DNA of 6,299 nucleotides. Origin: Bordetella parapertussis. GTDB lineage: Bacteria; Pseudomonadota; Gammaproteobacteria; Burkholderiales; CAIKXV01. The notes under the pieces were generated by a model, which did not search any database, had not been told where the DNA came from, and was given only the letters and a program-made list of their open reading frames with translations. The number at the start of each line of letters is the position of its first letter. Within the stretch, counting starts at the first letter, position 1. Made by a program: the position numbers and the translations under genes. Below are positions 1 through 5,005 of this stretch, piece by piece. The stretch is taken from contig CAMDXD010000245.1 in assembly GCA_945877995.1 (NCBI GenBank), positions 1 to 6,299 of the forward strand, in the 5' to 3' direction.

Positions 1-635
1 GGTCCGAACGACGACTCGTCGTCGTCACCGCCGACGGGCTCGAGCGACAGGTCGTGCCCGCCCATCCGGGTCTCCATCTCGACGACGTCTTGCTGGCGCA
101 CGCCCAGGGTCTTCGCCATGCTGGCGACTTCTGCCTGGCCGAGCGTGCCGTGCGCCTGCTTCATGCTGCGCAGGTTGAAGAACAGCTTGCGCTGGGCCTT
201 GGTGGTCGCGACCTTCACGATCCGCCAGTTCTTCAGGATGTACTCGTGCATCTCGGCGCGGATCCAGTGCACCGCGAACGAGACCAGCCGTACGCCGCGT
301 TCCGGGTCGAAGCGCTTGACTGCCTTCATCAGGCCGATGTTTCCTTCCTGGATCAGGTCGGCCTGGGGCAGCCCGTAGCCCATGTAGCCCCGCGCGACCG
401 ACACCACCACGCGCAGGTGCGACATCACGAGCTCACGCGCGGCGGACAGGTCGTCGTTGTCGCGCAGTTTGCGCGCGAGTTCCGTCTCGCGCTCGAGCGT
501 GAGCATCGGCAGGCGGTTGACCGTCTGGATGTAGGTTTCGAGACTGCCGGCCGCGATCGACGGCAGCGCGGTGGCGAACAGCGGATGCGCGACGGCGGGA
601 AGGGCGGCAGCGGGGAAAGCGGCAGCGGTGGTCAT
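1..635 (-). CDS. rpoH: RNA polymerase heat-shock sigma factor RpoH (sigma-32), N-terminal 211 codons, truncated by window edge
   Basis: This is the alternative sigma factor that directs core RNA polymerase to heat-shock promoters (chaperones, proteases). Seen in the translation: an Ala/Pro-rich N-terminal extension (about residues 1-30) absent from the E. coli protein as I remember it; region 1.2/2 with MSHLRVVVSVARGYMGYGLP (71-90), QADLIQEGNIGLMKAVKRFD (91-110) and VRLVSFAVHWIRAEMHEY (115-132), the core-binding and -10 recognition segment; then NWRIVKVATTKAQRK and the RpoH box QRKLFFNLR (148-156), diagnostic of RpoH against RpoD and RpoS. Residues after about 200 are acidic (GGDDDESS), and the reading frame leaves at position 1, so region 4 (roughly the last 80-100 residues) lies outside. 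The ATG at 635 is preceded by AAGGAGG with a 7-nt spacer, which fixes the start. It lies downstream of ftsX on the same strand but has its own promoter and a CIRCE operator. Confidence 0.97.
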   Translation of the reverse strand, partial: MTTAAAFPAAALPAVAHPLFATALPSIAAGSLETYIQTVNRLPMLTLERETELARKLRDNDDLSAARELVMSHLRVVVSVARGYMGYGLPQADLIQEGNIGLMKAVKRFDPERGVRLVSFAVHWIRAEMHEYILKNWRIVKVATTKAQRKLFFNLRSMKQAHGTLGQAEVASMAKTLGVRQQDVVEMETRMGGHDLSLEPVGGDDDESSFG

Positions 636-682
636 GGATGCGCCTCCTTGGACGAAAGACCCACAACGCGGGTCAGATACAT
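632..682 (-). CDS. Possible 16-codon leader ORF whose stop overlaps the rpoH start codon
   Basis: On the minus strand, an ATG at 682-680 opens a reading frame giving MYLTRVVGLSSKEAHP. It ends at a TGA (634-632) that overlaps the rpoH ATG as ATGA. The frame lies inside the predicted rpoH leader and runs through both the leader hairpin and the rpoH Shine-Dalgarno. Ribosomes translating it would therefore open the hairpin and finish at the rpoH start, the usual geometry for translational coupling. No good ribosome-binding site precedes its ATG. A short open frame ending in ATGA is easily produced by chance when the second rpoH codon is ACC. I do not recognise the peptide. Confidence 0.2.
   Translation of the reverse strand: MYLTRVVGLSSKEAHP
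643..649 (-). promoter_or_regulatory. rpoH ribosome-binding site
   Basis: On the minus strand AAGGAGG lies 7 nt before the rpoH ATG (633-635). It is the strongest Shine-Dalgarno match in the window and decides the start codon. I see no clear complementary segment nearby that would bury it in an E. coli-type thermosensor fold, though I could not compute a fold. Confidence 0.85.
658..674 (-). other. Small hairpin in the rpoH leader
   Basis: On the minus strand, GACCCGC-GTT-GTGGGTC can form a 7-bp stem, including one G-U pair, with a 3-nt loop. It ends 8 nt before the rpoH Shine-Dalgarno and is not followed by a U tract, so it is not an intrinsic terminator. It could stabilise or stage the leader RNA. 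A regulatory role is inference only. Confidence 0.4.
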
Positions 683-708
683 GACACTGAACGGCTCTGA
701 ATGAGACA

Positions 709-738
709 ATTTTAGCACTTAACACAGGTGAGTGCTAA
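709..738 (-). promoter_or_regulatory. Predicted sigma-70-type promoter of rpoH
   Basis: On the minus strand, a -35-like TTAGCA (738-733, 4 of 6 matches to TTGACA) and a -10-like TAAAAT (714-709, 5 of 6 matches to TATAAT) are separated by 18 bp. Transcription would begin near position 702 and give a leader of about 67 nt before the rpoH ATG. Both hexamers overlap the arms of the CIRCE element, so bound HrcA would block polymerase directly. Other promoters, including sigma-E or sigma-32 types, may exist, but I found no convincing match. Confidence 0.55.
712..738. promoter_or_regulatory. CIRCE operator (HrcA-binding inverted repeat) upstream of rpoH
   Basis: On the plus strand the sequence is TTAGCACTT-N9-GAGTGCTAA. 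The CIRCE consensus is TTAGCACTC-N9-GAGTGCTAA, so 17 of 18 arm positions match and the spacer is exactly 9 bp. Read toward rpoH, the deviating base is the first base of the downstream arm (AAGTGCTAA). HrcA is the heat-sensitive repressor that binds CIRCE at groE and dnaK operons and depends on GroEL for activity. Here the operator covers the predicted rpoH core promoter, about 75 bp before the rpoH ATG, so the simplest reading is HrcA repression of rpoH. From memory, CIRCE sites before rpoH have been proposed for betaproteobacteria by comparative genomics. The hrcA gene is not in this window. Confidence 0.92.
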
Positions 739-810
739 TGGTGCGCCGCAATCTCGACAAAATCCACCAGGAACGACTTTACGAGCTTCATTCTCCATTT
801 TTCCGGCCAT
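712..810 (-). CDS. Doubtful 32-codon ORF ending in a zinc-knuckle-like Cys4 motif, between ftsX and rpoH
   Basis: From an ATG at 810-808 (or 798-796, giving 28 residues) the minus strand encodes a short peptide. It ends in GGFCRDCGAPLALTCVKC and stops at TAA 714-712. The Cys pattern is CX2C-X7-CX2C, and FCxxCGAPLAxxCxxC resembles the zinc-ribbon modules at the N-termini of some multidomain bacterial proteins. The frame is open back to the ftsX TGA (49 sense codons, same frame as ftsX). Against a real gene: there is no good ribosome-binding site (only GGA 4 nt before the second ATG), few codons end in G or C (about one third by hand count, against a large majority in the neighbouring genes), and the last nine codons are exactly the CIRCE element, which supplies the second Cys pair. 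It may be a remnant, a small gene or a coincidence. Confidence 0.2.
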   Translation of the reverse strand: MAGKMENEARKVVPGGFCRDCGAPLALTCVKC

Positions 811-861
811 TCGATCTTGCGCTGGATCAATGAGTTGTAGATTTTGGGTGGTGTTTTCGGG

Positions 862-1770
862 TCAGCTCGGCCCGTTGCGCCAGAGGTGCCGCGAGACTGC
901 CAGCCAGGCACCCAGCCAGCCGAGTAACGCAGCGAAACCAGTCACGGCAAGGACATCGGGGAGGGATGCGGGCTGTACGACCAGTTCCGTTCCGTAAAGT
1001 GCCGCGAGGCCGGGCAACTGACGGTTCACCCAGGCCACGCAAAGCGCGGTCAGCGCGCAGGCGATCAGTCCGCCAGCGGCTCCCTGCAAGGTGCCAGCGT
1101 ACAGAAAAGGCCGCCGGATGAAGCCTTGGGTAGCACCGATCAGCTGGCAGACGTCGATTTCCTCGCGCCGGTTCGCCACCTGCAGGCCGATCGTGTTGAA
1201 TGCGATGGCAAGCAGGGCGCCCGCGAGCAGTGCGGCCAGCCCGGCGGCCAGCACGCGGGCAAGGTGCAGGCCGGCATCGAGCCGTGCCGCCCAGTCCGAG
1301 TCGAGCTGTACCAGCGCTACCTTCGGCCATTTCGCCGCCTCGCGGCGCAGCGCATCGATCTCGCCGGGATCGGTCGATTTCGCGCGGACAATGAACGCAT
1401 CCGGCAGCGGGTTCTTCGGCAGCGCATCGACGAGGTCGGCGATGTCGTGGATTCGGCGCAGGTCCTTGATCGCTTCTTCTCGGGACACGAATCGGTAGCC
1501 GGCTACCTGCGCATGCGCCTTCAGCCGTGCCGCGATGCCGTCGGCGTCCTTGCCCGTCGCCTCCGGGGCCAGGTAGAGCGCGATGCGCGCATCGGCCTGG
1601 GCCGTGCTCCCCAGGCGCTGCAGGTTCTGCACGGCCAGGTGCAGCAGCAGCGGCAGCAGGATCGCCACGCCGATCACCAGCACCTGGAACAGGTGGGCGA
1701 ACGGTGCCCGTGCCGCCTGCCCGGCGGTGATCGCGAGCGCGCGTCGGTGCTGGTTGAGCCAGGCCTTCAT
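862..1770 (-). CDS. ftsX: Cell division ABC transporter-like permease FtsX
   Basis: FtsX is the inner-membrane partner of the ATPase FtsE. The complex sits at the divisome and controls peptidoglycan hydrolase activation (through EnvC in E. coli) rather than transporting a known substrate. The 302 residues show the family layout: a basic cytoplasmic N-terminus, TM1 at about 27-47, a periplasmic domain at about 50-168, TM2 at about 170-195, a cytoplasmic loop, TM3 at about 222-248 and TM4 at about 270-293. The hallmark segment NTIGLQVANRREEIDVCQLI (192-211) runs into GATQGFIRRPFLYAG (212-226), matching the conserved loop that couples to FtsE. The length fits the usual size of about 300-350. The ATG at 1770 lies 10 nt after the ftsE stop with no good Shine-Dalgarno, suggesting translation coupled to ftsE. 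Confidence 0.96.
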   Translation of the reverse strand: MKAWLNQHRRALAITAGQAARAPFAHLFQVLVIGVAILLPLLLHLAVQNLQRLGSTAQADARIALYLAPEATGKDADGIAARLKAHAQVAGYRFVSREEAIKDLRRIHDIADLVDALPKNPLPDAFIVRAKSTDPGEIDALRREAAKWPKVALVQLDSDWAARLDAGLHLARVLAAGLAALLAGALLAIAFNTIGLQVANRREEIDVCQLIGATQGFIRRPFLYAGTLQGAAGGLIACALTALCVAWVNRQLPGLAALYGTELVVQPASLPDVLAVTGFAALLGWLGAWLAVSRHLWRNGPS

Positions 1771-1784
1771 CGCGGCCAGCTCAT
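1767..1784 (-). other. Five-codon minigene bridging ftsE stop and ftsX start
   Basis: The minus strand reads ATGAGCTGGCCGCGATGA. Its ATG (1784-1782) overlaps the ftsE TGA (1783-1781), and its TGA (1769-1767) overlaps the ftsX ATG (1770-1768). The product would be MSWPR. The two ATGA overlaps are spaced so that a ribosome ending ftsE could restart, read five codons, and restart again on ftsX. With no obvious Shine-Dalgarno for ftsX this is a plausible relay, but direct reinitiation over 10 nt is equally simple, so the arrangement may be accidental. Confidence 0.25.
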
Positions 1785-2458
1785 GGTGCGCTCTCGCTGG
1801 CCAGCATGCCGCGCGACAGCGAGATCACCCGCGGCCTGGCCATGCGCAGCGATATCAGGTCGTGGGTGCATACCACCACCGTGACGCCGACCTGGTGGAA
1901 CGAACGCAGGATCTCGACGATGTCCTGTGCGTAGTCCATGTCGAGGTTGGCGGTCGGCTCGTCGGCCAGCAGCAGCGATGGCCGGTGCACGATCGCACGC
2001 GCGATGCACAGCCGCTGCTGCTCCCCGCCGGAGAGCGTGACCGGGCGCTCCCGCTCCCGCGACAGCAGGCCGACCTTGTCGAGTGCGGCGCGCACCCGTT
2101 TTGCCGCCTCCCGTGGCGGAAAGCCGATGATGTCCAGCGGCAACTGTACGTTGTCGAAGACGCTACGGTCGTACAGCAGCTTGTGGTCCTGGAAGATCAG
2201 GCCGATCCGGCGCCGGATGAAGGGCAGGGCGCGGCGCGACCCGGCAAGGTCCTGCCCGTCGATGCGCACCGTGCCGGCCGTCGGCAGCTCGATACCGGCG
2301 ATCAGCTTCAGCAGCGTGCTTTTCCCGGCGCCCGAATGACCGGTGACCACCGCGAACTCGCCACCCTCGATCGACAGCGTGATCGACTTCAGCGCGTCAT
2401 GGCCATCGCCGCCCTGGCTGGCGGGATAGCGCTTCCCGACCCGGTCGAGTTCGATCAT
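1781..2458 (-). CDS. ftsE: Cell division ATP-binding protein FtsE
   Basis: FtsE is the cytoplasmic ABC ATPase that pairs with FtsX and links divisome assembly (FtsZ side) to septal cell-wall hydrolysis. All ABC motifs are present in its 225 residues: Walker A GHSGAGKST (40-48), Q-loop IFQDHKLL (Q90), signature LSGGEQQR (142-149), Walker B LLLADEP (162-168) with catalytic Glu167, D-loop NLD (171-173) and switch His199 in CTHD. The QDHKLL form and the MIELDRVGKRY N-terminus are typical of FtsE rather than of lipoprotein or macrolide exporters of the same superfamily. The length matches the family (about 220-225). It starts 12 nt after ftsY with only a weak ribosome-binding site, consistent with translational coupling in the ftsYEX operon. 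Confidence 0.97.
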   Translation of the reverse strand: MIELDRVGKRYPASQGGDGHDALKSITLSIEGGEFAVVTGHSGAGKSTLLKLIAGIELPTAGTVRIDGQDLAGSRRALPFIRRRIGLIFQDHKLLYDRSVFDNVQLPLDIIGFPPREAAKRVRAALDKVGLLSRERERPVTLSGGEQQRLCIARAIVHRPSLLLADEPTANLDMDYAQDIVEILRSFHQVGVTVVVCTHDLISLRMARPRVISLSRGMLASESAP

Positions 2459-2470
2459 CCGTGCCGGCTT

Positions 2471-3532
2471 TCAGTCGAACAGCGCGGAGACGAATTCGCG
2501 CGGTTCGAACGGCTGCAGGTCGTCTATCGCCTCGCCGATGCCGATATAACGGATCGGTACCGGGTGCTCACGCGCGATCGCGGCGAGCACGCCGCCCCTG
2601 GCGCTGCCATCGAGCTTGGTGACGACCAGCCCGGTCACGCCGAGCGCCGCATCGAATGCCTTCACCTGGGCCAGCGCGTTCTGGCCGGTGTTGCCGTCCA
2701 GGACCAGCAGCACTTCGTGGGGGGCGCCTTCCAGCGCCTTGCCGATCACGCGCTTGACCTTGCGGATCTCGTCCATCAGATGCATCTGGGTCGTCAGCCG
2801 GCCTGCGGTATCGGCCAGCACGACATCGATGCCACGAGCCTGGGCTGCGCGGATGGCGTCGAAGATCACCGCGGCCGGATCGCCCGACTGCTGCGATATC
2901 ACCGTGACGCCGTTGCGCTCGCCCCAGGCTTCCAGCTGCTCGCGCGCGGCGGCGCGGAATGTGTCGCCGGCGGCCAGCAGCACGCTGCGTCCTTCCGCGC
3001 GGAAGCGCGCGGCGAGCTTGCCGATGGTAGTGGTCTTGCCGGCGCCATTGACCCCGGCGAGCATGATGACGAAGGGTTTGTGCGTGCCGACGTCCAGCGG
3101 CCTCGCGAGCGGTGCGAGCAGGCTGGTCATCGCGTCCGCCAGCGCGGACTGCAACTGCACGGCATCGGTCAGCGCCTCTTTGCGCGCGCGCTGGCGCAGG
3201 TTTTCGAGCAGCACCTGGGTGGCGCCAACCCCGACATCGGCTGCCAGCAGCGCGGTCTCGAGTTCTTCGAACAGTGCCTCGTCGATCTTCCGGCCGAGCC
3301 CGAACACCCCGGCGATCTGGCCGCCCACCTCGCCGATCGGCGCACCGAGCGCGCCGCCGACGCTGCGGTTGAGCTGTTCGCGTGTCGCGCGCAGGCCCGC
3401 CTTGAGCCGTTCGGCCCACCCCGGGCGCGCTGGCGCTGCCGCCTCTGCGGGTGCCTGGGGCATGCCGCCGTCCTGCGACGGTTCGTCCTTGGACGCGGGT
3501 GCTTCCTTGCCCGGCTTCAGGAAACCAAACAT
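2471..3532 (-). CDS. ftsY: Signal recognition particle receptor FtsY
   Basis: FtsY is the SRP-receptor GTPase that docks ribosome-SRP complexes at the inner membrane and hands nascent membrane proteins to SecYEG. In 353 residues: a short membrane-targeting and linker region (1-40, MFGFLKPGKE followed by Ala/Pro-rich sequence), the helical N domain (about 40-145), then the G domain with P-loop GVNGAGKTT (160-168), DTFRAAAREQL (190-200), DTAGR (241-245), TKLDG (305-309) and GIGE (331-334). The C-terminus FEPREFVSALFD is typical of the family. The acidic A domain is far shorter than the roughly 200 residues of E. coli FtsY. I chose the ATG at 3532 because AAGGGGA lies just before it and MFGFLK is a typical beginning; an in-frame TTG at 3580 would add 16 unconserved residues with no ribosome-binding site. 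It is first in the ftsY-ftsE-ftsX operon and divergent from the M16 genes. Confidence 0.97.
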   Translation of the reverse strand: MFGFLKPGKEAPASKDEPSQDGGMPQAPAEAAAPARPGWAERLKAGLRATREQLNRSVGGALGAPIGEVGGQIAGVFGLGRKIDEALFEELETALLAADVGVGATQVLLENLRQRARKEALTDAVQLQSALADAMTSLLAPLARPLDVGTHKPFVIMLAGVNGAGKTTTIGKLAARFRAEGRSVLLAAGDTFRAAAREQLEAWGERNGVTVISQQSGDPAAVIFDAIRAAQARGIDVVLADTAGRLTTQMHLMDEIRKVKRVIGKALEGAPHEVLLVLDGNTGQNALAQVKAFDAALGVTGLVVTKLDGSARGGVLAAIAREHPVPIRYIGIGEAIDDLQPFEPREFVSALFD

Positions 3533-3586
3533 ACTTCCCCTTGTCGAATCAAACCGAAGGCGGCTCGGGTGACGAACCAATAGGCG
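3533..3586. other. Divergent ftsY / M16 intergenic region
   Basis: Only 54 bp separate the two divergent start codons, so the promoters for ftsYEX and for the M16 pair must be compressed here or extend into the opposite gene. I see no convincing -35/-10 pair in either direction. The best fragment is TAACAT (3592-3587, minus strand), which has no matching -35 at 17 bp. The only inverted repeat noticed is a 4-bp CCGA/TCGG, too short to call. Confidence 0.6.
3536..3542 (-). promoter_or_regulatory. ftsY ribosome-binding site
   Basis: On the minus strand AAGGGGA precedes the ATG at 3532-3530 by 3 nt (4 nt from the GGGG core). The spacing is somewhat short, but this is the only purine-rich match nearby. 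It supports the ATG at 3532 over the upstream in-frame TTG. Confidence 0.6.
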
Positions 3587-5005
3587 ATGTTACGAGTTTC
3601 CATTCCCCTGCGGTCGTGTGCGCGCCTGACCGGTCGGCTTTCGATGGTCGCAGTCCTGTTCGGCACGGCCCTGCTGGCTTCCGGATCGTCCTCCCGAGGC
3701 ACGATAGAACGCGTGCTCGACAACGGCATGAAGATCGTCGTGCGCGAAGACCGGCGCGCCCCGGTCGTCACGTCGATGGTCTGGTACCGGGTGGGCAGCA
3801 TCGATGAGGTGAACGGGCTGACCGGGCTCGCGCATGTCACCGAGCACATGATGTTCCGCGGCACCCGGCGCCTGGCCGACGGCGAGTTCTCGCGGCGGGT
3901 GGCCCAGATCGGCGGCCGCGACAACGCATTCACCGGACGCGACTACACCGCCTACCACCAGCAGCTGTCGGCCAAGGACCTGGGGACCGTCCTCGAACTC
4001 GAAGCCGAGCGCATGGCGAGCCTGGCGATCCAGCCCGAGGTGTTCGCCCGCGAGATGCAGGTGGTGATGGAGGAGCGCCGCTGGCGCACCGACGACCGGC
4101 CGCGCGCCGCGCTGTTCGAGCAGTTGTACGCGACCGCGTTCACCGTACACCCGTACCGCACCCCGGTGATCGGCTGGATGAACGACCTCGAGAATCTGAC
4201 CGTCGACGATGCACGCGAGTTCTACCGCCGCTGGTATGCGCCCAACAATGCGGTGCTGGTCGTGGTCGGCGACGTCGATGCCGAGCAGGTATTCCGGCTT
4301 GCGAACCGGCACTTCGGGCGCCTGGTTGCGCGGCCGCTGCCGCGTCGCTCGCCGCAGGCCGAACCGGAGCAGCGCGGCACGCGCCGCGTGACCTTCCAGG
4401 GTACGGCGCAGAGCCCGTTCCTGATGCTCGGCTTCCCCGTGCCGGTGCTGCGCGATGCCGACCGCGACTGGGAACCCTATGCGCTCGAAGTCCTCGAGGC
4501 TGTGCTCGATGCCAGTGAAGTCGCGCGGCTGCCGCGCCTGCTGGTGCGCGAGTCGCGCGTTGCCGGTTCGGCCGAGGCCAGCTACGAGAAATTCCAGCGC
4601 GGCCCAGGACTTTTCGTGATCAGTGCGGCGCCGGGCGAAGGGCGCAGCGTCTCCGAGCTGGAGGCGGCGATCCGCACCGAGATCGGCCGCGTGGCGCGGG
4701 AGGGTATCGCCGCCGACGAGCTGTCGCGCGCGCAGACCCAGTTGGTCGCGCAGCACCTGTTCCAGCAGGATTCCATGTTCACGCAGGCGAGCCGTATCGG
4801 GCAGGCCGAGATGGTCGGCCATTCGGCACGGGTGTTCGATCGCTTCGTTGCGCGCACGCGCGCGGTGACGGCCGAACAGGTGCGCGAGGTCGCCCGGCGC
4901 TATCTGGTCGAGGATCGCATGACCGTCGCGGTCCTCGAGCCGACGGCGGGCGGGCAGCGCAGGCCGGCGCTGCCGCCGCCGAAGGATGCCCGGCATGTCG
5001 ACTGA
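3587..5005 (+). CDS. Exported M16 family zinc metallopeptidase, catalytic subunit
   Basis: This belongs to the pitrilysin / mitochondrial processing peptidase-like family (M16B size). The 472 residues start with a likely signal peptide (basic n-region to R17, hydrophobic SMVAVLFGTALLASG at 19-33, probable cleavage near 33), so it should act in the periplasm. The N-domain begins RVLDNGMKIVVRED (42-55) and holds the inverted zinc motif HVTEH (H83, E86, H87) in GLAHVTEHMMFRGT. The third ligand is probably Glu163 (or 162), 75 residues later in VVMEERR. HPYRTPVIGW (188-197) and FYRRWYAPNNAVLVVVGDV (212-230) are standard M16 segments. The C-domain lacks the usual RGxxY pair, reading RVAGSAEASY instead. 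Such split subunits normally pair with an inactive partner, and the next gene encodes one. Only a weak TAGG precedes the ATG. The substrate is unknown. Confidence 0.93.
   Translation: MLRVSIPLRSCARLTGRLSMVAVLFGTALLASGSSSRGTIERVLDNGMKIVVREDRRAPVVTSMVWYRVGSIDEVNGLTGLAHVTEHMMFRGTRRLADGEFSRRVAQIGGRDNAFTGRDYTAYHQQLSAKDLGTVLELEAERMASLAIQPEVFAREMQVVMEERRWRTDDRPRAALFEQLYATAFTVHPYRTPVIGWMNDLENLTVDDAREFYRRWYAPNNAVLVVVGDVDAEQVFRLANRHFGRLVARPLPRRSPQAEPEQRGTRRVTFQGTAQSPFLMLGFPVPVLRDADRDWEPYALEVLEAVLDASEVARLPRLLVRESRVAGSAEASYEKFQRGPGLFVISAAPGEGRSVSELEAAIRTEIGRVAREGIAADELSRAQTQLVAQHLFQQDSMFTQASRIGQAEMVGHSARVFDRFVARTRAVTAEQVREVARRYLVEDRMTVAVLEPTAGGQRRPALPPPKDARHVD
4982..4986 (+). promoter_or_regulatory. Ribosome-binding site of the second M16 gene, inside the first
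   Basis: AAGGA lies 8 nt before the ATG at 4995-4997 and within the last codons of the upstream M16 gene. It supports the overlapping start and coupled expression of the pair. Confidence 0.65.

Larger units (their letters stand above)
636..861. other. ftsX-rpoH intergenic region
   Basis: This 226-bp gap separates the ftsX stop from the rpoH start. It is clearly less GC-rich than the genes: 739-861 is about 49% GC by hand count. It contains the rpoH promoter, CIRCE, the leader hairpin and the ribosome-binding site. I found no stem-loop followed by a U tract after ftsX on the minus strand, so read-through from the ftsYEX operon into rpoH remains possible alongside the dedicated promoter. Confidence 0.8.

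Noticed and set aside
54..704. A 216-codon open frame on the plus strand opposite rpoH
   Set aside because: It is antisense to clear RpoH sequence and extends over the CIRCE-promoter region without any coding signature.
712..738. The CIRCE inverted repeat as a transcription terminator for ftsX
   Set aside because: The 8-bp stem is not followed by a U tract in either direction, and its sequence matches the HrcA operator almost perfectly.
739..861. Intrinsic terminator immediately after ftsX
   Set aside because: A scan of this stretch on the minus strand showed no GC-rich stem followed by U residues.
3533..3580. N-terminal extension of ftsY from a TTG at 3580
   Set aside because: It adds 16 residues with no family similarity and no Shine-Dalgarno. 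The ATG at 3532 has AAGGGGA before it and a typical FtsY beginning.
1583..3583. A 666-codon open frame on the plus strand opposite ftsX, ftsE and ftsY
   Set aside because: Its translation has no recognisable domains and is exactly antisense to three genes with complete family motifs. Long antisense frames are expected at high GC3.
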